Source: Actinomadura physcomitrii (GTDB lineage: Bacteria; Actinomycetota; Actinomycetes; Streptosporangiales; Streptosporangiaceae). Taken from it: DNA of 64,000 bases. Under the pieces are notes generated by a model, which saw nothing but the letters and a program-made list of their open reading frames with translations, searched no databases and had not been told where the DNA came from. The stretch lies in the NCBI RefSeq assembly GCF_008923205.2, contig NZ_WBMS02000021.1, forward strand, positions 84,317-148,316, in the 5' to 3' direction. The number at the start of each line of letters is the position of its first letter. The stretch's first letter is position 1. This document shows, in pieces, positions 35,167-43,060 of this stretch. The position numbers and the translations under genes are program-made.

Positions 35167-36075
35167 TCAGGCGCGGTAGGCGGCCCACTGGTCCTGCATG
35201 CGCTGGGTCTGGCCCGGCGTGAACTGGTACATGCAGGAGTCGTAGCTGTAGTCCATGAAGTTGTGGATGGGGTCCAGGCCCGAAGAGGAGCAGGTGTCGC
35301 GGCCTGTGGGGCAGCCCGAGGCGGGGCTCTGCTCGGCGGGGGTGTCGGAGACCCGGTCGCCCTGGCCGCTGCAGCCGCCCTGGAACGTGTGGTACAGCCC
35401 CATCCAGTGGCCGACCTCATGGGTCGCCGTGTCGCCCTCGTTGTAGTTGGTGAGCGGTCCGCCGGGGAGGCTCTGGTAGTGGATGACGACACCGTCCATC
35501 TTGGGCTGGGAGCGGTAGTCGCTGGGGAACGTGGCCCAGCCGAGGAGGCTGTCGCCCAGGTCGGCGGTGTAGAGGTTGAGATCCTGGGCGCTTCCGGTGT
35601 GGAGCGCGTTCTTCATCGCCGTCTCGTTGCCCTCGGGGTCGGAGAACCATGCCGCGTTGTTCGTCCGCTTGATGGAGGCGAGGGTGAAGGAGACGCCGCT
35701 CGGCGCGTAGGCGTCGTTCAGGACGTCGAGCTGCTCGTTGAGCGTCGCGTCGGACAGAGAGCCCGTGCTGCCGCTGGTGATGACCTGGAAGTGCACCCGG
35801 ACGGTCATCGCGGCGGCGGCCTTGAGGCGGCCGGACGTGGCGACCTGCCCGAGACGGTCGTGGAAGTCCTTCTCCATCGCCGTGACCTTGGCGGCGCCGG
35901 GCTGGTGCCGTTCCGTGGCGTGGGAGCCGGCGCGGACGCGGGCCTGTGCGGCGGCCGTCTCGGAACTGCACTTCGCGCCCGGGACGGGAGCGGACAGGGC
36001 GGGGGCGGCCGCGGGCGCGTAGGCGGTGAACGCGGCGAGCATCCCGATGGCGGTGGCGATTCCAGCGCGTTTCAT
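35167..36075 (-). CDS. Secreted M43-type zinc metalloprotease (copy 1)
   Basis: A 302-residue exported protease of the pappalysin/cytophagalysin (M43) group. A signal peptide spans residues 1-29 (MKRAGIATAIGMLAAFTAYA onward). A short pro-region is followed by the VRVHFQVITSG strand and SFTLASIKRTNNAAWF. The zinc site is HEVGHWMGLYH, followed by a Cys-rich loop (GGCSGQGDRVSDTPAE, GCPTGRDTC) and the Met-turn NFMDYSYDSCMYQFTPGQ. The substrate is unknown. It is closely related to the gene at 37129-38139, and an AlkD-like gene lies between them. Confidence 0.92.
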   Translation of the reverse strand: MKRAGIATAIGMLAAFTAYAPAAAPALSAPVPGAKCSSETAAAQARVRAGSHATERHQPGAAKVTAMEKDFHDRLGQVATSGRLKAAAAMTVRVHFQVITSGSTGSLSDATLNEQLDVLNDAYAPSGVSFTLASIKRTNNAAWFSDPEGNETAMKNALHTGSAQDLNLYTADLGDSLLGWATFPSDYRSQPKMDGVVIHYQSLPGGPLTNYNEGDTATHEVGHWMGLYHTFQGGCSGQGDRVSDTPAEQSPASGCPTGRDTCSSSGLDPIHNFMDYSYDSCMYQFTPGQTQRMQDQWAAYRA

Positions 36076-36320
36076 GGAACTCCTTGGGGGCGGCGCGTCC
36101 GGTGGGGCGCGCGGGGGAGCGGAGTCATCGCTGGAACTAGGGTGATTGGCGACAAGGGGCGCGTCTTTGGCAAATCTGGACGAATAGGGACGGGAAATGC
36201 TGAATGCGGCGCCGTAGCGCGAGCGGCGGATCGTCGGACCGGCGGGGTGGCGTGGCCGCCGGATCGCCGAGCCTCCGGCGTCCGCGCCGGAATGTCGGAC
36301 GGACGGCGTAACGTCATCCC

Positions 36321-37055
36321 ATGAACGCCGGGGACGAGGCCGAGCGGATCCTGGGCGAGCTGCGGGCCCAGGCCGATCCGGTGCGAGCCGACAGCGAGAG
36401 GCGCTACCTGAAGAGCGACCTCGCGCACATCGGAGTGCCCGTCCCGGCGCTGCGGAAGGTCGCCCTCTCGGCGGTGAGGGTACGGCCTGCGCGCCATGAG
36501 CTGCTCGGGCTCGTGGACGCGTTGTGGACGGCGACTGACGACGGCCGTCCCGTCCACGAGGCCCGTATGGCCGCCGTGGAAGTGCTGGCCAAGCGAGTGG
36601 AGTCGCTCGAGCCCGGCGACCTGGCCGTGGCCGAGCGCCTCATTCGCGACTCGGAGAGCTGGGCACAGGTCGACCATCTCGCCGAGAAGGTCGTCGGCCG
36701 TCTGGTCCTCCGCCACCCCGGCTTGGGCACGGCGCTGGACGCGTGGGTCCGCGATCCCTACATGTGGATAAGGCGCACGTCGCTTCTGGCGCTACTACCA
36801 GGTGTCCGCGCAGGAACCCCCGACCTGGACCGCCTCACCAGATACGGGGACATCCTCATAGACGAAAAGGAGTTCTTCATACGCAAGGCGTTGGGATGGG
36901 TGCTACGAGAGCTGTCGAAGAAGGATCCGGACTGGGTGACGGCATGGGTGGAGCAGCACATCGCCCACGTCTCAGGTGTCACGATGCGCGAGGCCGTCCG
37001 CCGCCTGCCGGCTCCTGAAGCCGACCGCTTGCTCGCCGCCTACAAGACCCGCTGA
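36321..37055 (+). CDS. AlkD-like DNA alkylation repair protein
   Basis: A 244-residue HEAT-like-repeat protein of the AlkD DNA glycosylase family, which removes N3- and N7-alkylated purines without base flipping. Recognisable segments are RYLKSDLAHIGVPVPALRKV, SESWAQVDHLAEKVVG with the conserved Trp/Asp region, DPYMWIRRTSLLALLP and KEFFIRKALGWVLRELSKKD. The length is normal. The ATG at 36321 starts 245 bp from the divergent protease gene, with no obvious operon partner. Confidence 0.88.
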   Translation: MNAGDEAERILGELRAQADPVRADSERRYLKSDLAHIGVPVPALRKVALSAVRVRPARHELLGLVDALWTATDDGRPVHEARMAAVEVLAKRVESLEPGDLAVAERLIRDSESWAQVDHLAEKVVGRLVLRHPGLGTALDAWVRDPYMWIRRTSLLALLPGVRAGTPDLDRLTRYGDILIDEKEFFIRKALGWVLRELSKKDPDWVTAWVEQHIAHVSGVTMREAVRRLPAPEADRLLAAYKTR

Positions 37056-37128
37056 ACCCCTCTCCAGCCAGGCGGGAGGGGCATGCCGGTTGGGTGGTCC
37101 GCGGATCTGGAGGGTGTTGGCGGGGTGG

Positions 37129-38139
37129 TCAGCGGCGGTAGGCGGCCCAGACTTTGTGCAGGCGGGCGCCCTGGCCGGCGGTGAAGGAGGTCATGCAGGT
37201 GTCGTAGCCGTAATCCATGAAGTTGTGGACGGGGTCGCTGCCGGGCGCGGGGCAGGTGTCCTTACCGGACGGGCAGCCGTTGGTGGGGTCACGCTCGGCC
37301 GGGGTGTCGGAGACCCGGTCGCCCTTGCCGCCGCAGCCGTCCTGGAACGTGTGGTACAGCCCGAGCCAGTGGCCGACCTCGTGGGTGGCGCTGAAGCCCC
37401 GGTTGAAGTTGTCGATGGGGCCGCCCGGCATGCTGCCGTAGTGGATGGTGACACCGTCCATCTTGGGCTCGGACTTGTACTTCCACGGGAAGGTCGACCA
37501 GCCGAGCAGGTCTCCGCCGATGCGGGCGCTGTAGAGGTTCAGCGTCCCCTTGCCGCCCTTGCGGAGCTTCGGCTTGTAGGTGCCCTCGTAGCGTTCCGGC
37601 TCGTCGAACCAGGCGGCCCTGTCGGTGCGGCTGATCGCTTTCAGGTGGAACGTCACGCGGGTGTTCGCGCCACCGTACCGGCCGCCGTAGGACGCGTTCA
37701 GCACGCTGATCTGCCGCTTGACCACCGAGGTGGGGACGTTGCCGGTGGAGCCGTCGTGCAGCACGTGGAAGTACACCGGCACGCTGATCTCGCCGGCGGC
37801 GCGCAGGTCGGTGGGGGTGGACTGGTCGTCCGGGCGGTCCATGGCGCCGAGGCCGAGGCTCCTGAGGGTCTGGCCGAGGCGCTGTTCGACGTTCGCGGAC
37901 TCCGAGGGGGTGAGGGCGTTGCGCTCCCGCACGTGCGCGTCGGGCCGTCGCAGCCGGGCGTCCGACGGCGCCGCGCAGGCGTTCGGCGCGTCGGGCCGGG
38001 CCGGCGCGGCGGCGCGCGACGCGTCCGCGCGCGACGCGTCGGGGTGTGCTCGCCCGGCCGTGGCGCTCGCGCCGGCCGGACCGGACGGTACGGCGGGGAC
38101 GAGGGCGGCGATGAGGGCGGCGGCGGCGAGCAGCTTCAC
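37129..38139 (-). CDS. Secreted M43-type zinc metalloprotease (copy 2)
   Basis: A 336-residue paralogue of the protease at 35167-36075. A signal peptide covers residues 1-27 (MKLLAAAALIAALVPAVPSG onward), followed by a longer Ala/Arg/Asp pro-region (about 28-95). The core keeps ISVPVYFHVLHDG, VTFHLKAISRTDRAAWFDEP, the zinc motif HEVGHWLGLYH, the cysteine loop DGCGGKGDRVSDTPAE and the Met-turn HNFMDYGYDTCMTSFTAGQ. Four core Cys positions match copy 1, so two disulfides are likely. Both copies end in WAAYR. The duplication is probably local. Confidence 0.92.
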   Translation of the reverse strand: MKLLAAAALIAALVPAVPSGPAGASATAGRAHPDASRADASRAAAPARPDAPNACAAPSDARLRRPDAHVRERNALTPSESANVEQRLGQTLRSLGLGAMDRPDDQSTPTDLRAAGEISVPVYFHVLHDGSTGNVPTSVVKRQISVLNASYGGRYGGANTRVTFHLKAISRTDRAAWFDEPERYEGTYKPKLRKGGKGTLNLYSARIGGDLLGWSTFPWKYKSEPKMDGVTIHYGSMPGGPIDNFNRGFSATHEVGHWLGLYHTFQDGCGGKGDRVSDTPAERDPTNGCPSGKDTCPAPGSDPVHNFMDYGYDTCMTSFTAGQGARLHKVWAAYRR

Positions 38140-38349
38140 GACACTCCTAGGGGAGGACGCTGAATGCGTACGGACAGCGACTGGACACAGGGCGTTATCA
38201 AGACGTATCAGAGAGAAGTCCTGCTGCGCGTGTGATCAAGGTAAACGGATGCCGACCGTTTTCGGCCAGTCGCCCAGTGTGACCGGCGTGGCACGGGCGC
38301 GCGCATCGGCCCTGGATACCGCCCCGTAGACTGGAGGTCTTTCCAGGCC

Positions 38350-39936
38350 GTGCGAAAGGCGTTGTTGGTGGCCGTAGACCAGTCCTTTGACACCGTTCTC
38401 GTCGTCGACTTCGGCGCGCAGTACGCGCAGCTGATCGCGCGGCGGGTCCGTGAGTGCCATGTGTTCAGCGAGATCGTGCCGTCCACCATGCCGGCGGCGG
38501 AGATGCTCGCCAAGCGGCCGAAGGCGATCATCCTGTCGGGCGGGCCGGCGTCGGTGTACGAGCAGGGGGCGCCGGCGGCGCCGGACGGCCTGTTCGAGCT
38601 GGGCGTGCCGACCCTCGGCATCTGCTACGGCCACCAGGTGATGGCGCAGGCGCTCGGCGGGACGGTGGAGAACTCCGACGTCGCCGAGTACGGCGGCGCG
38701 ACCGTCGCCGTGACGTCGCCGGGGATGCTGTTCGCGGGGCTGCCGAACGAGCAGGCGGTGTGGATGTCGCACCGCGACTTCGTGCGCGAGGCGCCCGCCG
38801 GGTTCACGGTCACGGCCAGCACGGACGTGACGCCGGTCGCCGGCATGGAGGACCGGGACCGCGGCTTCTTCGGCGTGCAGTTCCACCCGGAGGTGCTCCA
38901 CACCGAGAACGGCATGGAGATCCTGCGGCGGTTCCTGTACGAGGGCGCGGGCTGCCGGCCGAACTGGACGATGGTGAACATCGCGGACGAGTCGATCGAG
39001 GCGGTCCGGGAGCGGGTCGGCGGGAAGCGAGCGATCTGCGCGCTGTCGGGCGGCGTCGATTCGGCGGTGGCGGCGGCGCTCGTCCAGCGCGCCATCGGCG
39101 ACCAGCTGACCTGCGTGTTCGTCGACCACGGGCTGCTGCGCAAGGGCGAGCCGGAGCAGGTCGAGAAGGACTTCGTCGCGGCGACCGGGGTGAACCTGCA
39201 CGTCGTGGACGCGCAGGACCGGTTCCTCGCCGCGCTGGACGGGGTGAGCGACCCGGAGCAGAAGCGGAAGATCATCGGCCGCGAGTTCATCCGGGTGTTC
39301 GAGGAGGCGGCGCGGGAGATCGTCGGCGAGGACGCGGCGGAGCCCGTCGAGTTCCTCGTGCAGGGCACCCTCTACCCGGACGTCGTGGAGTCGGGCGGCG
39401 GCACCGGTGCGGCGAACATCAAGTCGCACCACAACGTCGGCGGGCTGCCGGAGGATCTGCAGTTCAAGCTGGTGGAGCCGCTGCGGACGCTGTTCAAGGA
39501 CGAGGTGCGGGCGCTCGGCGAGCAGCTCGGCCTGCCGTCGGAGATCGTCTGGCGGCAGCCGTTCCCCGGCCCCGGCCTCGGCATCCGGATCATCGGCGCG
39601 GTCACCCGCGACCGGCTGGACATCCTGCGCGACGCGGACGCGATCGCCCGCGAGGAGCTGACACGGGCGGGCCTGGACCGCGACATCTGGCAGTTCCCCG
39701 TGGTGCTGCTGGCCGACGTCCGGTCGGTGGGCGTGCAGGGCGACAGCCGGACGTACGGCCACCCGATCGTGCTGCGCCCGGTGACCAGCGAGGACGCGAT
39801 GACGGCCGACTGGGCGAAGCTCCCGTACGACCTGCTGCAGAAGATCTCGACGCGGATCACCAACGAGGTCCGTGAGGTCAACCGGGTCGCCGTGGACATC
39901 ACGTCCAAGCCGCCGGGCACCATCGAGTGGGAGTGA
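38350..39936 (+). CDS. guaA: GMP synthase (glutamine-hydrolysing)
   Basis: It converts XMP to GMP with ATP and glutamine. The 528-residue protein has the class I amidotransferase domain first (about 12-200: VLVVDFGAQYAQLIARRV, the nucleophile in LGICYGHQVMAQ, His and Glu in FFGVQFHPEVLHT). The ATP-pyrophosphatase P-loop is ALSGGVDSAVAAAL, and the dimerisation domain ends in DITSKPPGTIEWE. The GTG at 38350 has GGAGGT 11 bp upstream; GTG 38368 is a close alternative. With guaB and guaB3 nearby, the window holds the guanine branch after IMP. Confidence 0.96.
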   Translation: MRKALLVAVDQSFDTVLVVDFGAQYAQLIARRVRECHVFSEIVPSTMPAAEMLAKRPKAIILSGGPASVYEQGAPAAPDGLFELGVPTLGICYGHQVMAQALGGTVENSDVAEYGGATVAVTSPGMLFAGLPNEQAVWMSHRDFVREAPAGFTVTASTDVTPVAGMEDRDRGFFGVQFHPEVLHTENGMEILRRFLYEGAGCRPNWTMVNIADESIEAVRERVGGKRAICALSGGVDSAVAAALVQRAIGDQLTCVFVDHGLLRKGEPEQVEKDFVAATGVNLHVVDAQDRFLAALDGVSDPEQKRKIIGREFIRVFEEAAREIVGEDAAEPVEFLVQGTLYPDVVESGGGTGAANIKSHHNVGGLPEDLQFKLVEPLRTLFKDEVRALGEQLGLPSEIVWRQPFPGPGLGIRIIGAVTRDRLDILRDADAIAREELTRAGLDRDIWQFPVVLLADVRSVGVQGDSRTYGHPIVLRPVTSEDAMTADWAKLPYDLLQKISTRITNEVREVNRVAVDITSKPPGTIEWE

Positions 39937-40150
39937 TCCCGGGACCGCCGTGACCCCGGAACCGCTGTGACCGCGTGGTGCGGTGACATGGTTCGGTGAC
40001 CGGGTGGTGCTGTGACCGGGTGGTGTGCTGGTGGCGGGACCGTGCGGTGGCGTGGTTTGTCGGGGAGTGCGTTGTGCCGTGGGGCCGCTTCTGACCCGTG
40101 TGGCAAGTGATGCCGGGCCCGCGTCGGCTGAGGTGCGGTTTGTGCGGGAT

Positions 40151-40194
40151 GAGCGTGAGGCCCGGATGCGGAGTCGCATCCGGGCCTCACGCTC
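40151..40194. terminator. Bidirectional terminator between guaA and ahpD
   Basis: A perfect 20-bp stem (40151-40170 with 40175-40194) and the 4-base loop GAGT between convergent genes, ending 12 bp from the ahpD stop. Confidence 0.85.
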
Positions 40195-40206
40195 TGCGCG
40201 GGGGTG

Positions 40207-40749
40207 TCAGACCGTGGCGGGGGCCAGGGCGGCCTCGGCGTCCAGGGTCGCGGCGGTCGCGTTGACGACCGCGGCGATGCGCAGCGCCTCCTGGACGAGC
40301 TCGCGGGACAGGCCGGCCTCGCGGACGACCTTCTCGTGCGACTCCAGGCACCGGCCGCAGCCGTTGACCGCCGACACGGCGAGGCACCAGAGCTCGAAGT
40401 CGACCTTGTCCACGCCGGGCTTGCCGATGATCGACATGCGGAGCCTGGCGGGCAGGGTCGCGTACGTCTCGTCGCCGATCAGGTGCGTGGCGCGGTAGTA
40501 CACGTTGTTCATCGCCATGATCGACGCGGCGCCCTTGGCGGCCTCGAAGGCCTCGGCGGACAGGTGGTCGCCGGCCTCCTCGGCCAGCTCGCGGATGACC
40601 GTGGCGCTCCGGGCGGCGAGGGCGCAGGCCAGCACCGTCCCCCACAGCTGCTGCTCGGTGAGCTGCGAGGTGGTGGTCAGCGAGCCGAGGTTGAGCTTGG
40701 TGTCCTTGGCGTAGCCCGGAAGGGCGCCCTTCAGCGCGTCAACGCTCAT
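40207..40749 (-). CDS. ahpD: Alkyl hydroperoxide reductase AhpD
   Basis: A 180-residue AhpD-fold protein that, in actinobacteria, relays electrons from the dihydrolipoamide/Lpd system to AhpC. The redox pair is C131 and C134 with the proton-relay H138 (VNGCGRCLESHEKVV), plus the upstream Glu in the FELWCLAVSAV helix. Length and sequence match M. tuberculosis AhpD (C130/C133/H137). The ATG at 40749 lies 120 bp after ahpC on the same strand, an operon under OxyR in related organisms. Confidence 0.95.
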   Translation of the reverse strand: MSVDALKGALPGYAKDTKLNLGSLTTTSQLTEQQLWGTVLACALAARSATVIRELAEEAGDHLSAEAFEAAKGAASIMAMNNVYYRATHLIGDETYATLPARLRMSIIGKPGVDKVDFELWCLAVSAVNGCGRCLESHEKVVREAGLSRELVQEALRIAAVVNATAATLDAEAALAPATV

Positions 40750-40768
40750 GATCTCCAGTCCTTTCGTG

Positions 40769-40804
40769 CGGACGGCCGGCCGCGCGCGAGCGACCGGCCG
40801 TCCG
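40769..40804 (-). other. Stem-loop in the ahpC-ahpD intergenic region
   Basis: An 11-bp perfect inverted repeat (40769-40779 with 40794-40804) and a 14-base loop, just upstream of the ahpD ribosome binding site. It may attenuate read-through or stabilise the ahpC message; it has no T tract. Confidence 0.5.
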
Positions 40805-40869
40805 GGGCCGGGCCGCTGCGGGGCGTCGGGGCGCCGTGGCGGGCCGGCCGGCGAGGGTGAGGCGGTGGA

Positions 40870-41421
40870 TCAGGCGCCGGCCATGAGCTTGGCGGCGTCG
40901 AGCGTCTCCTCGCCCTTGTTCCAGTTGCAGGGGCACAGCTCGTCGCTCTGCAGGGCGTCGAGGACCCGCAGGACCTCCTTGACGTTGCGGCCGACGGAGC
41001 CCGCGGTCACCATGGCGAACTGGATCTCGTTGTTCGGGTCGACGATGAAGGTCGCCCGCTGTGCGACGCCGTCCTCGGTGAGGATGCCGAGGGCCTCGCA
41101 CAGCTCGCGCTTGAGGTCCGACAGCATCGGGAACGGGATCTCGCGCAGGTCCGGGTGGTCCTTGCGCCAGGCGAAGTGGACGAACTCGTTGTCGACGGAC
41201 GCGCCGAGCACCTGGGCGTCGCGGTCGGCGAAGTCCTCGTTTAGGCGGCCGAACTCGGCGATCTCGGTCGGACAGACGAAGGTGAAGTCCTTGGGCCAGA
41301 AGAAGATGACTTTCCAGCCCTCGTACGTCTTGTGGTTGATCGTCTCGAACGCCTTGTCGGGATCGAGCGAGACGCAGGCGGTCAGCTCGAACTCCGGAAA
41401 CTTGTCCCCGACGGTAAGCAC
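40870..41421 (-). CDS. ahpC: Peroxiredoxin AhpC
   Basis: A 183-residue 2-Cys peroxiredoxin. The peroxidatic C50 is in KDFTFVCPTEIAEF. Resolving cysteines C163 and C165 (DELCPCNWNKGEE) are arranged as in mycobacterial AhpC, which uses AhpD as partner. It reduces hydrogen peroxide, organic peroxides and peroxynitrite. The GTG at 41421 has AGAGGAGAG 5 bp upstream. It is divergent from oxyR across 522 bp. Confidence 0.96.
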   Translation of the reverse strand: MLTVGDKFPEFELTACVSLDPDKAFETINHKTYEGWKVIFFWPKDFTFVCPTEIAEFGRLNEDFADRDAQVLGASVDNEFVHFAWRKDHPDLREIPFPMLSDLKRELCEALGILTEDGVAQRATFIVDPNNEIQFAMVTAGSVGRNVKEVLRVLDALQSDELCPCNWNKGEETLDAAKLMAGA

Positions 41422-41943
41422 TCAGGCTCTCCTCTGTTGACGTGACGAACCCCCGGCCACGAGCAGGCCGGGGGAGGTACCAGTAGGTTGCCTGACCAGC
41501 GCCCTCAAGAGAAATCGATCAAGGCGACGACACTGATAGGCAGAGCTTATGAGTCGCGCCGGGAGTGCCTTCTTCCCCCAGCCAGGGCGGTGCGTCTCGG
41601 TGTCGCGGCAGCGCGGCTACGTCAGCGAGCTGCTGGCGGGGAAGTGGAGATCAGCGTCGTCTACGCGGCCCCTGAACGCTGCTCGGGATGTGAGGACCGT
41701 GCTAGTACTACATGCCTGGATCTCGATGGGCGATTGAACGATTGCGCTGCGTGATCGGGCGGGGTGGGTGTAGCCGTATTGGTATGCCTGACCCCTGCGA
41801 GTTCGACGGTGCGGTGACGCCCGCTGACCTGGATGAGTGGAAGACCGAGTTCGAGGCGCTGTGCGTGTGACCGGCGGGTATTGTAAGGCTGCGGTCATCA
41901 ATCGACGACGCGGTGATAGGGGACGGTTATCGGCAGGCCGACG
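41422..41943. other. Divergent ahpC / oxyR regulatory region
   Basis: 522 bp. It holds a 9-bp-stem hairpin CCCCCGGCC (41450-41458) with 41466-41474, which would lie in the ahpC 5' leader, and a candidate OxyR box at 41536-41550. A tiny ORF at 41784-41870 (28 residues, beginning MPDPCEFDGAVTPADLDEWK) has no recognised relative and may be a remnant. Larger open frames look like shadows. Confidence 0.5.
41536..41550. promoter_or_regulatory. Candidate OxyR binding site
   Basis: ATAG-GCAGAGC-TTAT resembles the outer parts of one half of the OxyR consensus (ATAG-N7-CTAT) and lies 115 bp upstream of the ahpC start, between the divergent genes. The inner T and A of the consensus are not matched. Confidence 0.4.
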
Positions 41944-42855
41944 GTGTCGCAGCTCCGGGCGTTCCTCGCGCTGGCCGAGCATCTGCACTTCCGGGACGCC
42001 GCCGCCGCGCTGCGGATGAGCCAGCCCGCGCTGTCGGGCGCGGTGGCCGCGCTGGAGGAGACCCTCGACACCCGCCTCGTCGAGCGGACGACCCGGCGGG
42101 TGCTGCTGACCCCGGCGGGCGAGCGGGTCGCGCGGCGCGCCGAGAACGTGCTGGCGGAGCTGGACCGGCTGGTCGAGGAGGTCAGGGCGGTGCGCGGGCC
42201 GCTGGTCGGGCCGCTGCGCGTCGGGGTGATCCCGACCGTCGCGCCGTACCTGCTGCCGGTCGTGCTGCCGCGGCTCGCGGAGGAGTTCCCCGACCTCGAG
42301 CTGTCGGTGCACGAGGAGCAGACCGGCCACATCGTCGCCGAGCTGATGGCCGGGCGCCTCGACGTGGTGCTGCTCGCGCTGCCCGCGCCCGGCCAGGGCG
42401 TCACCGAGCTGCCCCTCTACGACGAGGACTTCGTGCTGGTCACGCCCGCGTCGTTCGAACTGGACGCCGGGGCCGTGCCCCGCGACGCGCTGACCGAGCT
42501 GGACGTGATCCTGCTGAACGAGGGGCACTGCCTGCGCGACCAGGCGCTGGACGTCTGCCGGGAGGTGGGCGCGCGGGCGCCCGCGGCGACGTACGCGACG
42601 AGCCTGGCGACGCTCGTCCAGCTGGTGTCGGGCGGGCTCGGCGTGACGCTCGTCCCGGAGACGGCGCTGGCGGTGGAGACGCGGCGGGCGCCGAACCTGG
42701 CGCTGCACCGGTTCGCGGACCCGGCGCCGTTCCGGCGGATCGGGCTGGGGTTCCGGTCGACGTCGCCGCGGGCGGAGGAGTTCGAGGTCCTGGCGCGGGG
42801 CGTCCGTGCGGCGATCGCGGACCTCGGCCCGGAATGCCGGGTCAGAGCGCGGTAA
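41944..42855 (+). CDS. oxyR: LysR-family peroxide regulator OxyR
   Basis: A 303-residue LysR regulator. The N-terminal winged helix-turn-helix is LRAFLALAEHLHFRDAAAAL, then RMSQPALSGAVAALEE. The redox switch is present: C196 and C205 in GHCLRDQALDVC, matching Cys199/Cys208 of E. coli OxyR, so it should sense peroxide by forming a disulfide. GTG 41944 is the only start after an in-frame stop at 41917, so a few N-terminal residues found in relatives are missing. It is divergent from ahpC-ahpD, its expected targets. Confidence 0.93.
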   Translation: MSQLRAFLALAEHLHFRDAAAALRMSQPALSGAVAALEETLDTRLVERTTRRVLLTPAGERVARRAENVLAELDRLVEEVRAVRGPLVGPLRVGVIPTVAPYLLPVVLPRLAEEFPDLELSVHEEQTGHIVAELMAGRLDVVLLALPAPGQGVTELPLYDEDFVLVTPASFELDAGAVPRDALTELDVILLNEGHCLRDQALDVCREVGARAPAATYATSLATLVQLVSGGLGVTLVPETALAVETRRAPNLALHRFADPAPFRRIGLGFRSTSPRAEEFEVLARGVRAAIADLGPECRVRAR

Positions 42856-43060
42856 AGGGACGGCAGGGCGGGTCAAGTCTGCGTCAGGGGACGGCCCGGC
42901 AATGGCGATCCGCGTTCGTGTGATCACTTCGTGTCACCATGCTCGGTGTGGCGGGGTTTCCGCTCTCGCTCGGCGGCGGCTCCCGTCCATCCGACCTACT
43001 GGCATGAGCGAAGCGAACCGGGGGTGCGGGGGGTTCGGCCCCCCGTCCCTAGGAGGCCGC

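Noticed and set aside
41549..41737. 62-residue plus-strand ORF in the ahpC-oxyR gap
   Set aside because: No ribosome binding site or similarity, and it overlaps likely regulatory DNA.
42806..43060. N-terminal extension of the first GT2-TagF protein
   Set aside because: AGGAGG immediately precedes ATG 43061, which begins the GT2 strand; the extension has no similarity.
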